64,000 nucleotides of DNA, from assembly GCA_009103225.1 (NCBI GenBank), contig RHPI01003491.1, positions 341,292 through 405,291 on the forward strand, given 5' to 3'. This document shows, in pieces, positions 20,401 to 32,688 of the stretch. The stretch is from Chlorokybus atmophyticus. Taxonomy: Eukaryota > Streptophyta > Chlorokybophyceae > Chlorokybales > Chlorokybaceae. Positions within the stretch are counted from its first letter, which is position 1, and each line of letters begins with the position of its first letter. The notes beneath the pieces are model-generated. The model ran no database searches. It saw only the letters and a program-made list of their open reading frames with translations, and had not been told where the DNA came from. Position numbers and translations under genes: made by a program.

Positions 20401-21973
20401 TGCCAACCATTCCAAAGGAGCAGATGAACAGTGTGGCACGCTTCTTGGAAACCCGTGGCATGTTGGAAGAAGCGCTGGCCATTGCAACGGATCCAGATTT
20501 CAAGTTTGACCTAGCCATCCAGATGGGGAAGCTTGACATTGCCCAGCAGATTGCCAATGAGGTTGACAGTGAAACAAAGTGGAAGCAGCTTGGGGAATTG
20601 GCCATGTCAGCTGGCAAGGTGAGTAGTCAACTGGCATAGCATAGGGGCATCCAGTGCAGAGAGTTGCCAGCACCAGTGCAACATCAAACTTCATGCCTGT
20701 GTGCTCCTTGGCTACATATGGGAGTGCTGACATGCTTTGATGCTTGCAGCTGGACGTGGCCGAGGAATGCCTGGCCCGTGCTAGCGATTTGTCAGGCTTG
20801 CTGCTGATGTATTCAGCAACGGGCAATGCTGAAGGGATGACGCGGCTTGCTGAGCTCGCAAAGAAGCAGGTATATGTGCAGCAGGTAATATGCAGCAATG
20901 CGTTAGCACTTGTCATCTCATGCGTTCATTTCATTTGCAGGGCAAGCAAAATGTTGGGTTCCTGGCAGTATTTCTGCTTGGCAAGCTGGACGAGTGTGTC
21001 AACCTGCTTATTGAGACAAACAGGATACCTGAAGCAGCATTTTTTGCCCGAACCTATATCCCCAGCCGCATGTCTGAGGTCGGAACTGCAATGTCTTCAA
21101 GCTGCTCGCATCAGTCGAATACTCATGTTGTGTTTAACGTCCTGCAGGTCGTTGCCCTCTGGCGAAACGATCTGAAGAAGGTCAACCAGAAAGCTGCGGA
21201 GTCCTTAGCTGATCCTGCAGAGTACCCCAATCTTTTCCCTGACCTGTCTTGGGCATTGCGCGCAGAAGATGTGTTCAGGAAACAGCGGTGCGCATGGGTG
21301 GTTGTTTTCTACATGTCGTTTGCAACATGGCAGTCTATAATTATGTTTCTTACTGCAGTGAGGAAGGCTTCCCTCCAGCCTCAGAGTTTCCAGAAACACG
21401 CGGGCGTACGTCTATTGATGTAATTGAGCAAATCAAGGAGCTGTCATTGGAGGAAGCAAATGGCCATGTGGATGGGGACGCGGATGAGGTGCCCTGTAAT
21501 AATCTTATATTGCTGAGATGAGTTGGACAGCTGCATCGTTCATGGGTGCTGAACATGTCCTGCATCAGAGTGTGCAGGAACAGGAACAGGAACACGGGCT
21601 CAAGCAGTCGGGTGAGATGTTTGAGGATGCTGAAGAAAGTGTGGCAGAAGCTGATCCGATTCAACACTCACATGCATCTCCAACGACTGCTTCCTCACAA
21701 CACATGGACGATGGTGGTCAGGTACTGCTGCTTCACCCCGGTTGATGTTCACTGCTGGTAGCACCATGGCTGTGGATTGTCATGTTGATGTTGGCATTGA
21801 CGCTCTCATGGAATGTGCAGGTTGGCACTGTCGAAGATGATGCCGCCGACAGCACATTTGCAGATGAATTGGAGAAAGAGTTACTGGGGGGCACAGTGCC
21901 GCCAGTTGACGAGTTGGAGGATGATTGGGGTATGGATGCAGAGCCTGGAGCAGGAGAAGAGGAGGAGACTTGA
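17500..21973 (+). CDS. COPB2: coatomer subunit beta-prime (COPI)
   Basis: COPI coat subunit that binds dilysine cargo signals on Golgi-to-ER vesicles. My 17-exon model begins with a one-codon exon (ATG 17500-17502) and continues at 17634-17654, 17769-17830, 17995-18049, 18189-18488, 18561-18755, 18837-19054, 19174-19384, 19463-19903, 19994-20297, 20386-20618, 20750-20869, 20941-21078, 21148-21287, 21359-21488, 21569-21721 and 21821-21973. These sum to 2877 bases, 958 aa, in frame throughout (animal protein about 906). Seen: PLRLDIK then [12 protein letters not shown]-terminal WD40 propeller repeats ([41 protein letters not shown]), the second propeller ([15 protein letters not shown]), then the alpha-solenoid ([19 protein letters not shown]) and an acidic tail. 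The intron 18050-18188 starts with GC. The ATG exon and exon 16 start are the weakest points. Confidence 0.94.
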
Positions 21974-22689
21974 AAGCTGTTGTAGTGGTGGGCACAGCTT
22001 TGAGGCTGGTTTTGGTTTGGGCAAGTTGTCTGGTGATTCAGACAACCAGTGCATGCTGGTCAGCGGGCTTTGTCAGTGTGGCAGGGTGCAAGTTCTAACA
22101 ATAGCACTGTGTTGCCCATAGTCGGCGTGTTTGACAATTCATCACAGCAGTTGTGCATAACACAACCGTGCTTGTTATATGCACATTTGTTGATAGAACA
22201 CTGCGTTGTCGCAATGCAATAGCAAGTGACAGTAGAAAACGCCACGTACTCCGCTGCATACCCCTGTGTGTGCTCTGCGTGTAGCTGAACAGGCATGTAG
22301 CATACCGTAGACAAGTTTCTTGTGTCTGTCGTGATGAGGTTTCTGCAGTGCCGCTGTTGTTGGTCACAGCACAATGTTCTGACTGTCTTTGGTCTTTCCA
22401 CCATAGACTGCTTTCGGCATTGCAGTACTTGGCCGGCTCCGCATGTGCTGTCCAAGACATGAAACCCTTATCTCTGAGATCACCACTATATCATGGTCTT
22501 GGCTTTCACATCAAGTGCACCATTGCTCAAATAAGAGCTTGGCGCTGACACTAACAAGAAATGAGGATTACTTGTGTTGCTGCACCAAGATTGAGCATTT
22601 GCTAGACAAGGGTAGAGTGCACAAGGTGTAATGAAGTTCGTGCCCAGCCTAGTCAACAGCACAAGCATGAACGAGCGCACAGACACACC
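21974..22689. other. COPB2 3' flank
   Basis: No conserved coding exon seen downstream of the COPB2 stop; probably 3' UTR and spacer. Confidence 0.45.
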
Positions 22690-22835
22690 AGCGCCCATGT
22701 GAGCAGGTACTACCTGAATGCATGCTTGTATGTCTAACGGGGCGGGCTAGCATTGGTATAGTGTAGAAAATATGCAATGCTGTGCAAGTGTAGCAGGCAG
22801 CCACAGAACTAGCCCGGTGGTTGAATTTGATGTGT
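22690..22835 (+). repeat. dispersed repeat family, copy A
   Basis: Contains the family core: GCCCATGTGAGCAGGTAC (a splice-donor-like edge), then GCATGCTTGTATGTCTAACG, a GTAG-containing spacer and CTAGCCCGGTGGTT. The same order recurs at 25075-25240, and in the 59.5-60.6 kb cluster in both orientations. Boundaries are approximate. Confidence 0.5.
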
Positions 22836-23235
22836 AAAGCGTGTGTATGCTTGTGCTGATGCATGCCATTCGCATTGTCCACACCATGCATGCTGCCACC
22901 GTACCATACCCCTTATATACAACAGCGTCTGCGATTTTCTATACGCAGGCACTTGCACCCGCAAGCACACGCAGGTACTTGTACACACGGCATTGCATTC
23001 TTCATAAACACGCACACACCCTTTACTACCCTGCTTACACACCCTGCCAACGTGCTGCGTGCAGGTAATAAGTGTGCTTGTATACGTGCATGACCAACGG
23101 GGGTCGGTAGTTAGTGGCGTAAGTAGTAGTGGTAGCAGTTGAGATATTGCTAAAGTGGATCCGGTGGTCATGTTCATAAGCAGCCGGGGGGGAGCGGCAG
23201 AAGCGGCGGAAGTACCACGACCACCCGGCCGCTGA
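22836..23235. other. TG/CA-rich spacer
   Basis: Rich in alternating purine-pyrimidine runs (for example ACACACGCA-type stretches around 22970-23040). No gene supported. Confidence 0.4.
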
Positions 23236-23409
23236 TACTTTTCGTCCCCTAGCGGCGAGAGAGAGACGCACGGGACGCTGGGCCAAGCGTTCCACGACGT
23301 CATCGACACGTGCGCCCACGCCGCCCACGACCTACCCGTGCGCAGGCTTGGCTGCCTGGCTACCTGCCTCGCACTGTACAGGCAGCGCTGCAACGTGCTC
23401 AAGGCCTAA
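23236..23409 (+). CDS. unrecognised coding-like fragment
   Basis: A 57-codon open stretch after an in-frame stop. Nearly all third positions are G or C, unlike its surroundings, which argues for present or past coding. It contains AFHDVIDTCAHAAHDLP and ends LALYRQRCNVLKA before TAA at 23407. I do not recognise the family. A minus-strand fragment at 24198-24419 has a loosely similar end (ITDCARHVVQH..., FRQRIACALQRA), so both may be relics of one gene family. No start or splice chain could be built. Confidence 0.3.
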   Translation, partial: YFSSPSGERETHGTLGQAFHDVIDTCAHAAHDLPVRRLGCLATCLALYRQRCNVLKA

Positions 23410-24197
23410 CCATTCTGGAGCGAGGCGCGGCTGCAGCAGGGTAGCTGCGCTAGCGTGCAGTGCAGTGTTGGTAGGCATGGACGACAGCACATGGCTGTAT
23501 CCGGTTGCGGCTGCCGTTCTAGTAATGAGAGAGGAGAGAATGACGGTCATGGTGAGCGTGCATGGCTGTTGTGGGTATGGGCATGCTGGTTAGCTTGCGT
23601 GTGCATGTTTGCTTGACTTGCACGCACGCTATGCATGTTGCATCCCTTGTACTCTGAGACAGATGATGATGTGACAGGACCAATAGGTGTACCGATACGT
23701 GCACGCCACCACCGCTGTTATCAAAGTTGGTGTTCGTGGCAGTGAAGCAGCGCCGCACATGCCGACAATCACCACCGCTGCAACTGCTGCATGGGGAGCA
23801 CCGCTTGGTAACGCAGTGTGCCCGTGCGTGAAGCACAAAAGACACATGCCCACCACGACATCAGCACCATGGCTGACACAGCACCAGTCACAGTGGGGAG
23901 AGGGGGAGAGGGGGAGAGGGACCCCTACTGCCTGCACAACTGCCGAGCTCATCTCCCTGTTTATATTACACAACAAGAGGTCACAGTGTCACAACCATAG
24001 CGCTAACAAGCAACACGAGCCCAATACAACAGCACCGCAAACGCGCATCGCAACAACTATGCACGCCTTCATGCATCAGCTGCGTAGGCCTCACGCCAAG
24101 CAACGGCCACATCAAGCAGGGTAGCTATGGGGGCAAGTCGTGGTGGTGGCCAAACCAGGGCAGCGCACACGGTCATAGTGGCTCTCTCCAACAAAGT

Positions 24198-24419
24198 TCA
24201 TCCTGAGCTCGCTCGCTGAAGTGCACAAGCAATCCGCTGCCTGAACATGGACACAAAACAATCTCTGTGCTGGACCACATGGCGCGCACAATCGGTGATG
24301 CGCTCATAAGAGGAGGCCCTGAAAGTGCCGTCGTTGCAGACGGAGAGATGAGCTTGTCTCCCGATGTGGTCACCGTACTTCCAACACAGAGAGGTCCCTG
24401 CTGCCAGAGCCTCCCTACA
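24198..24419 (-). pseudogene. unrecognised coding-like fragment beside hairpin
   Basis: On the minus strand a frame reads ALAAGTSLCWKYGDHIGRQ, then NDGTFRASSYERITDCARH and VSMFRQRIACALQRASSG before a stop at 24198-24200. It begins inside the 34-bp hairpin, so the first residues (EALAAGTSLCW) are also encoded outward on the plus strand. Not recognised; possibly related to the fragment at 23236-23409. Confidence 0.3.
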
Positions 24420-24453
24420 GAGGCTCTGGCAGCAGGGACCTCTCTGTGTTGGA
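24380..24453. repeat. perfect 34-bp inverted repeat (hairpin)
   Basis: Arms 24380-24413 and 24420-24453 are exact reverse complements with a six-base loop (CCTACA). The arms are GC-rich and look like part of a coding sequence. See findings. Confidence 0.95.
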
Positions 24454-25074
24454 GCTTACAAGAGGCACGCATCAGGCGCAGCGACAGCGTGAGAAAAGAG
24501 GGGGAAGGGCGTGAGGCGAAGGAGGAAGACTTGGGAGTGGGAGGGCGAGGAGAGGCAGAGGGAGGGGGGTTGCAGAGAGGAGGGAGAGAGGGCGTGGGAA
24601 GCACCGCCTGCATTGCTGACGTCATAAGCCACGATGGTTTGGGGTGTGTTTCGGACCGCCTGTTACCATGCTGCATGCAGTTTGCATTCAGGTGTGCTTG
24701 CATGCATACATATATATCACGGGGTCAGCAAGAAGTTGTAAGTAAGTGTAAGTAATGGTAGCAAGCAGGCAGCCAAAACATGAGCCTGGAGCACAAGAAC
24801 TGCGTGCATATGACATACAGCACGGACGACATATAATACACCGGAAATGCCACATATAATTGAATTATACCACTCATGATACTGCCCAAACAACTCTTGA
24901 CAACTGTTTGCATGACAACTTCCAAATTAGGAAATGTGTTGGGTATTGTCATCAATAGCAGCAACACGCCAGAAACCATTTGCCACAACATCCAACATGC
25001 ATTACAACCACCTCTACAAACACAGAGTGGGTGGCGGGGGGAGAGGGAGAGCAGGCGAAAGGGAGGGAGTCGTT
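24454..25074. other. spacer between hairpin and repeat copy B
   Basis: A purine-rich stretch (GGGAGAGAGG-type, about 24480-24600) and an AT-richer section follow. No gene supported. Confidence 0.4.
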
Positions 25075-25240
25075 ACGCTGTACTGCTGCTACTGCTGTCT
25101 TTGCCAACACCAACTGACAGAGCATGGGCAGGTACTGCACTACTAATACGCATGTATGCATGCCTAACGGGGAGGTCTAGACTAGTGTAGAGTAGTGAAG
25201 ATCAAACAGTGTGTATAGCCCGGCGGTTGCCTTGTGCTGT
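25075..25240 (+). repeat. dispersed repeat family, copy B
   Basis: CTGCTGCTACTGCTG and GAGCATGGGCAG|GTACTGC lead into GTATGCATGCCTAACGGG, a GTAG-rich spacer and ATAGCCCGGCGGTT. This is the same order of motifs as at 22690-22835. Boundaries are approximate. Confidence 0.5.
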
Positions 25241-25781
25241 GCTTGCATGTTGCTGTTTGGCATGCTGCGAATGAGGTCATGTATGTCTCAACTTCTGCCA
25301 GCATATCCTGTACATCAATGCAGTTTCACATATTGTGCATGTGCTGCTAGTGAATGACACCCCATGCATGGCTGTGGATGACAGTATTCAGTATATTGGC
25401 ATACACTCTTTGTCCAGCAGACCGGTGGTGTGTGAAGTTGTGATGATAATCAGGTAATAGGTGGGTGGCGTTCTTGCCATATTGCTTGCAGGTAGTACAC
25501 CGAGCTTGTGTGCATGGACACTTGCATGCACAGTCGCACGTCACATTTACTGCACAGACATCATTGTCCCTACCAGCACTGACAGGTAAAACATCAACAG
25601 GCATTCAGTACAACATCGCACAGACATCCCTGGGCAACTGCAAGCATCTTATATGCGAGATCAAAACACAGCTGCACCCACATCCCCGACCCGTTTCAGC
25701 CACTACCCTCTTCCCCTGTACAAAACTTGTCCCTCAAACCCACGAATATGCACAATGCCCAAGGACGTCATGGCTGAGGAC
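25241..25781. other. 3' flank of MAK-type kinase gene
   Basis: No conserved coding sequence recognised. Confidence 0.4.
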
Positions 25782-28128
25782 CTAGTAGCGGCGAGAGAAC
25801 GCACTTCCATATGTGCCAACATTGCCAGTGTTCACATACTGCGGCTGCAGCTGCGTTTGTGGCATGACACCTTGAAAATACGCATACTGCCCATAGCCTG
25901 GCACGCCCACACCTTGCTGCGAAGTTCTGCAGACAGCCACAGGGTGAGCAATGGCAAGATACTGCAGCCATCGTCAAGGCAAAAACAATGCAAGACACAC
26001 AAGACACACACCTCATGGCATAAGCAGGAAGCACAGCCTGCTTGGCCTGCTGAAGATACGCAGCGGCCCCATCGTTGTACGCGGAATCACTTACAGCCAC
26101 AGTCTGTGGGTTCACCCCAGGTCTGTATCTTGCTTGTCGCACATAGCTGTTGGAATAGAGTGAAGGTAGCCCCACATTGTCATCTGGTTTGGTAGAATCC
26201 AAGGGAGCAACCTTTGCTGACCCAACTGGAAGCCCTGCACACACAAGCAGCATGCAAAAGTTCAACAGATGCCCGATAGTGCAGCACAGGTGAGGGCTGC
26301 CATATGTAAGGTCACAACATACCAGGCACCACATATCTGGAAGACAACGCGGGTAGCGCAACAGCAGGCTGGCTGATATGCCCATAGGGCGACTGCTGCA
26401 TGAAGCTATGCTGCTGTTGCTGCTGCTGTAGAAGTTGCTGTTGTTGCTGCTGCTGCAGCAATTGTTGCTGCTGCTGCAGCTGCTGCTGCAGCAGTAGCTG
26501 CTGCTGTTGCTGCAATTGCTGCTGTTGTTGCACAGCATACTCCTCGCGCATGAGGTCTGCATCCTCAGCAGCAAACCCTTGTGGAGGGGGCTTCAATGAC
26601 CGCGGCCCAACCTGCAGTTACAGACGGGGATGAGTACACCCCACACAACGTGCACACAGCGCTGTTGCACGTGGCACAGACCTGGAAGTATGGGTGCTGC
26701 AGCGCCTGCACGGCGGTCGGCCGCTTGTTGGGATCCCAAGAGGTGAGCGTTGTCATCAGGTCGACAGCATCAGGGCTTGCCATGGGCATCAACTGAGCCA
26801 GAGGTGTAGCGGGAAACTGCGTGCCGACAGGGGTTTGTACAACCGCAAACATGCAAACGCAATTCTGCCATGACTACGGGATCCACATACCTGAGGAAAT
26901 CGGAAGTTCATCGCTGCGGCCAGCTTGAGTCCATCAGGCCAATTCTGAGCAGTGGGAGTGCCCAGCACACTGCAAATTTTGTAGATCTCGTCCGCCTCAC
27001 TGGAACCGGGAAACAGAGGGCGCAGGGTATACAATTCCGCCATAATGGCACCCATTGCCCACATGTCAATGGGAGCTGAATAGTATGGAGCCCTCAACAG
27101 CACCTCAGGTGCACGATACCAGCGCGTGGACACGTAATCTGTGTATGGAGGCCTGGAGCGCACCTCGCGTGCTAACCCAAAGTCAGCCACCTTGATGGTA
27201 TCTCTGGTGACCAACAGATTCTCTGTCAAAAGCCAGATGTTAGCCTGACCATAGGCATCAGCTAGGCAATGAAAGCAGCCGAACTGGTTCATGTCACATA
27301 CCTGGTTTCAGGTCGCGATGAAAATAACCATGCTTGTGCATGTACGCCAAAGCCTGAAGGACCTGATACATCCAGTTGCGAATCCTTGCCTCGACAAACA
27401 ACTTATCACGGTCCTTGATAAAATGATAGAGGTTGGCCTCCTAGAGGTGGACAGATCCCACCATCAGATCACTGAACAGCTTCAACCCTACACACGAGAA
27501 CACAAGACATGATGGTACGTGCTCACCATGAACTCGAAGACAAAGTAAAGTTCGTCGTTCTCCCTGATAACCTCCTTCAACTTCACCACATTTGGGTGAT
27601 TGAGCTTGCGAAGGGACTGCGACATTCACATGGTTAGCACCCGACCACTGAGCACAACATGCCAAATACAACTCACGAGCAAGCACCTTAACCTCCCGCA
27701 GCTGCATACACTCTTCCCAAGAGTAGAATTTTCGCTTCATCTTTTTGATTGCCACCTGTGCAGCATACATGTCAGCACTGCAAGCTCAAAGCACACATGC
27801 CCAAAACATTGCAGGAGCGATGGTTGGAATGAACATGAGAACTGCACACATACCACTTCGTTTGTCTGGCGATTGGTGGCACGCCATACGCTTCCGTATG
27901 TGCCATCGCCAAGCTGCTTCATCACCTTGTACCTGAAAAGCAAACGAGTGTAAACAACTCCCGCTACAACTGACGTTTCTCAACCAGTGAAGTAGCGAGA
28001 AAAACGAGGAAATCAATGGGCTGGCAAGTAAAACTCGCAAGTCGGCTTGGATTGCATAACACACCACACGGTCGGGGTCCAGGGGATTCGGCAAGATCGT
28101 TAATATATAAGTAGCCTTACCGATGCAT
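25782..28128 (-). CDS. RCK-family kinase (MAK/ICK type)
   Basis: CMGC Ser/Thr kinase; this group controls cilium length and intraflagellar transport in animals and algae. The start is an 8-base first exon (28128-28121, MHR) spliced to [16 protein letters not shown]. Seen: glycine loop [61 protein letters not shown] with the TDY dual-phosphorylation motif of [31 protein letters not shown], and the kinase end [17 protein letters not shown]. The C-terminal tail has a long glutamine-rich run (about 26400-26535), then a Gly/Tyr/Gln-rich end ([11 protein letters not shown]) finishing SRRY with stop TAG at 25782. Flagellar function is inferred from the family. Confidence 0.9.
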
Positions 28129-28420
28129 GTTGACTTCGTCTGGTTGCACGTTGCTCTAATAAAAAGCGAGGACCGTGCACAGGGGCGTGATGGGGGCCGT
28201 CCAAACTAAGGGGAGTAACCACTACCGAGGAAACCTAAATGACTACCTAGACTATAAACAGACAGCAGTATGACTCTGGAAAGCAGCAGCAGCTGCGGAC
28301 TGCAGCAAATTTGATTGAAGTGACCGCAACAAATGTGGGGTAGCTAGTCCGCACCACCGAAAAAGGCTTCGGGAATCGCACCACAGTATGTTTAGGACAA
28401 GGATCCCCGGGCAGCTTTTG
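28129..28420. promoter_or_regulatory. upstream region of MAK-type kinase
   Basis: Presumed promoter and leader of the minus-strand kinase. No recognisable box except an AAACCTAAAT sequence near 28225, an imperfect telo-box. Confidence 0.3.
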
Positions 28421-28911
28421 ATTGTCGAGCCGCTCAGCCGTCACCGATGGGAGCAGGGCAGGTGTTGGCCGGCCTGGCTGCAGGTGGAAAACTGTCGCAA
28501 ATCCAAGCTGAGGCTGGAGCTCAGCCCGTCAACCCAACCAAGCGCAGGGCAAAGCCCTCGCTGTAAGCATCGCAGCCCAAGAAGCCAACAGGCCTGACGG
28601 GCCAGCAAGCATGCACTGCCGTCACCGCAGCCGCTGAGGAGTTCGTAGACACCCCCAACGTCTCCAGCTCGGCCTTGGCCACCCAGGCCTCCCAGCGCCT
28701 AGGACCGCAGCGCGAGCACATGGTTGAAGACCTCGCTTCGCCCAGTGCCCCGTCACCCTTGCCTTGCTTAAACTCGCCCCAACCGCCGATGCTGCCGCCC
28801 AAGCCACCGCCGCCACCAACTCCACGAAATTGCCCGCCTAGCCAAACCCTAGCTGGCATTTTAACAGCCGAACAGATTAACGAGTCGAGCAGCTTGGGAC
28901 AGAAGGTATAG
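28421..28911 (+). other. proline/alanine-rich coding-like stretch
   Basis: GC-rich, with codon-like bias in changing frames: AAGGKLSQIQAEAGAQPVNP to a stop near 28563, then in another frame EEFVDTPNVSSSALATQASQ and a proline-rich run (LPPKPPPPPTPRN) to 28911. A telo-box AAACCCTAG lies at 28844-28852. It could be a decayed gene, a short proline-rich protein with unresolved introns, or a transcribed leader. I do not recognise it. Confidence 0.3.
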
Positions 28912-31900
28912 AATGCAAAGGTACTGAGCAAGCCTATCATACCCAACAAACCACTAACGGCAACGGCAGCATGGAGGTGCAGCTCTAGCCCGCCGCAGCA
29001 TCCAACCAACGTGGATTTCGCTGAGGGATATGCGCAAACTTTCATCGTTGTGACAGGGGACCGGCGTCACGCAATCCAAGCCCTATTTCACGCTTTCGCA
29101 AGCATCATAAAGTACTGACCAGCGTGGTTTGTTCTAGAGCGTTGGCAAAGTGTGTATCGCCAATGTATATAGGGATACCTGCACGCCTGCTGCTTGCGAA
29201 AGCGGTACGAATGTACTGCGTGTCTTACGAAGGCAGTGGTCCTTAAGCAAACATGTGCACAGGCGCGCCGCTGCAAGCAGATCGCCGTCGATTGCTGGCA
29301 ACGCTGTTTCAAACAGCCTGTTTGCTTTGCAATTGCCCGCAGGCCGGAGGCTGCCAGATGGCGTAATCGACGATTACGCCACTAATTGTACACAATGAGC
29401 GACAACGACGGCATCGGTTTTGCAGAGATGTATGCATTAAAGTGTGGATGGCGGGCCGGCAGCAGGCCGGTTTGCGCTGATCCGCGCCGGGCCAATGATA
29501 CTTGCAGGGCATCGGTCAGACCGACCGAATAACCGCCCGCTCTGTCAGCATGGCACTCTCATGAGTATGGTATGATTCCTAGCGCATCAGTCCTGAGCCT
29601 TCGTCATGAAATCCACATTCAATACAATGCCCATACCAAAACTATATGGTACATACGGTGCACGCACCATGTAAGCATAACATGTCCCTATCTCAATTGT
29701 ATGCCATAATGTGGCTTGCATTGAAGTTACAAACCCCTTTGAAGGAAGCATACATATAGTCTGTACTATTCATTCGCATGTAATAAGAATGGTATGGTGA
29801 ATGGTATGGTGCGAAATATAATATATAAATGTATATAGGGGCTTACTCAAGCATTTTTGATGCAAGTACGTTGGATCAAAACGTTTGGGTCGCTTGATCC
29901 ACAAACAGGCAACATCAACCGTCCTTATCTACTCGTATTTCAATAAGGCAGATAAACTTTTGTAATATTTTTAAAAAACCGTTGTTACTATGTTTAATGG
30001 TCAAAGCAATGGAACGTGACAACATTCGGTGTGGTTTTTATGCACAATTCTGCCATGCATGAAAGTCGATCTATTGAATCCGTACCATACACAAGAAGTG
30101 GCGCCATCAATACGCGGTTTTCGAATTTCATTGCCGTTTCAACTATAACGAAGCGCTGTTAAATGTGTTGTTGCGTGTACGCAATTAAAAGCCCAAAGCA
30201 TCTTTGATCGCCACAAGCAACAACAAATGGGGAACAACGGGTACGATACCGCGCGCATTTGCGACGCAGCGCCGTAGCAGCGCATTAAAGCGCGGTCTGG
30301 AACGCGCGGATTTATTGGTACGAGGTTGGGTGCCCCTCATACCCTGAAAGAATTTTTTCACACATCACGATAACTGCCATTCTACACTGCTCTTACATTG
30401 CGATCTATCATTATCTAACCGATCTCGTTGGCGTTGGGCTATATAGCTCGACGCGCATGTATGCTTCAATCGAACAGCATATCACACATATAACACATTG
30501 CGCTTTTGCGTGAATCATTAAATGTGCGTATTAAAGACATTCGTAATAGATCATATGTCTTTTTAGCTTACTACTAGCAATTGCATTGAACATAGCGCTT
30601 CATCTCATAATAAGAGTGTATGTGTGATGGTGTGTCGGTCCTGTAAAGTTGTTGCACGCTTGTATTTGTGTGCCTTGCATCTTTCGCTTTTATAAGTTGC
30701 GATACCATACCCTGTGCTGACTTTGCAATGTGAGACATATAAAGTCACAAGAGCTGCATGAAGTCAAATTAAAGGAAAGTGGCTGTGCATAGCCATACAC
30801 ATATTATGCAGCGGGAAGCACGGACTCACCCATGGGACCATATGTGATAAATCAATTGTATTGATGTAGAACGCGACTGCACACATGCGCATGGATATCA
30901 AACATAAAACATCACGCACTACACCACACTAGCATGCATCAGATTTACCTCCACGCTACATACACAATCACCGGGCTACACCATGCGCTTGCACATCTCT
31001 TACGCTCTACCATTTAGTCTACTTCTACCGCCTTTTTCTTGGTCATGCATGCATGCACTGAGGCCTTATTACCTACATATGCACAATGTCACAATTTGAG
31101 CATTGAACATACATAATTAGGTTATATTAGCGAAAATGGTTAGACGCGTGAAGGCATGCACGTGTCCATATATCACACTATTGCAATAAATATTGCAGAT
31201 TATTGTACATGCAAAATGCTAATGTTGCTAGCAGCACTCGGATGAGCGAGAATGCAATGTTCATTCGGCATGATGAAATATCTGACTTGCTGCTTGTCCA
31301 TATGTCATACATATCTCATATCTCACGCCGCATATGTTAATGATTGCAAACTTATCATTATTGCAAGAGTTCTCGCATTGATGATCTTCATAGCAATTGT
31401 TTGCATTAACATGTATGACAAGTTAAAAATGCGATTGAGTTGCATTTCGCTCTGCTTATTCGTAACTGTATGCACGGTTGTATGTATGGTATGTGTGGTA
31501 ACATTATCTGAACTAACAAAGATAAATAACAAAACGAGTACAGTGTCTTATATGTGTATGTTATTGAGTCACTCGAGTCGGTAAGATTATGGGCTTCTAC
31601 GCTTCATGTTAAATCATAAAATAGTCACAGGTCACTTAAGATGTACCATTGCTATTAGTTGTAAGCTTAATTATGTTGCTATCATGATAACATCATCATC
31701 AACACATCAACGCAATGGCACACATTGATTATAAAAATAACTTCAACTTGCATAAGCAACGATTTTGTTGGTATATGCTAGCCCTCATTCATGAATGTGC
31801 TTTATTGGAACTCCAATGTTCCCCACAATAAATTGACTTCAAGTAATCACAATTATATCTCTGCAAAGCACTGCTGTTGACACTGCAATGTGCCCTTCAA

Positions 31901-32688
31901 TGGACGTTTATTACAAGTGGCTAACGGTTTGTGGATGCATGCACTTGGTTAAGCTTAGTTCATTGCCCCCGCTTATGGTAAAATTGCTGAGTGCTTTGCT
32001 GCGTGGGTGCGAGTGCTGTACATGTGCGTGCATTCTTGCATCTGTCCTATTGGAATGCCTATGCACTGGGTCCTTCGGTGACTAACTGGCGGATGCGATG
32101 CTGGCCATGGTCTACACGAGAGAGGGGATGCCAACCATAGAGTTGTGATTACTTGAAGTCATTTTTATTCACCATAAATTAAGTTGGTGAGATTGCTGTT
32201 GCCAAGCAAGCTGATGTGATTGAATAATTTACCTTCGACAATTTAAGCGCAAAGTTTGATTTCTTGAATGTTTTACATGATGCCATCACAAATCAGCTGC
32301 TAAAGCTGGCGTCATCAATTTAGTGCTTGCAAGTGATGGGGCGACCTACGCACAACCTCTGGTATTATTGCTGGTTTGAGTAACACCCGCAAGATTGTGC
32401 ATCCCACACAGGGCGCACAAGCAGCAGACGCATATCCTGGTGGTGACATCTATAGGGATGTGGTGGCGTAATTCTGCATTGCATACTTTGCATACCCTAG
32501 TGGTGGCGTCAACTTAGCTGTGCACTGATTTGCGCAACTGACAACACAACCGTTGCTGCAACGCACGCAGGCTGGCTTGCTATAACTGCATTTCCGCACA
32601 ACAAAATATACATGAAAGGCAACTAGCAATGCATGGATCACATAGCAAGCAATGTTTTTGAAGCATACCGGCAGCGAGCATCTATATA
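28912..32688. other. gene desert, AT-rich
   Basis: I see nothing codable in this 3.8 kb. Base composition is visibly AT-richer than in the flanking genes. The longest open frame (31252-31584, hydrophobic, Cys/Met-rich) has no family features and looks random. Confidence 0.6.

Noticed and set aside
31252..31584. 110-codon hydrophobic open frame in the gene desert
   Set aside because: AT-rich, Cys/Met-rich, no bias or motif; expected by chance.
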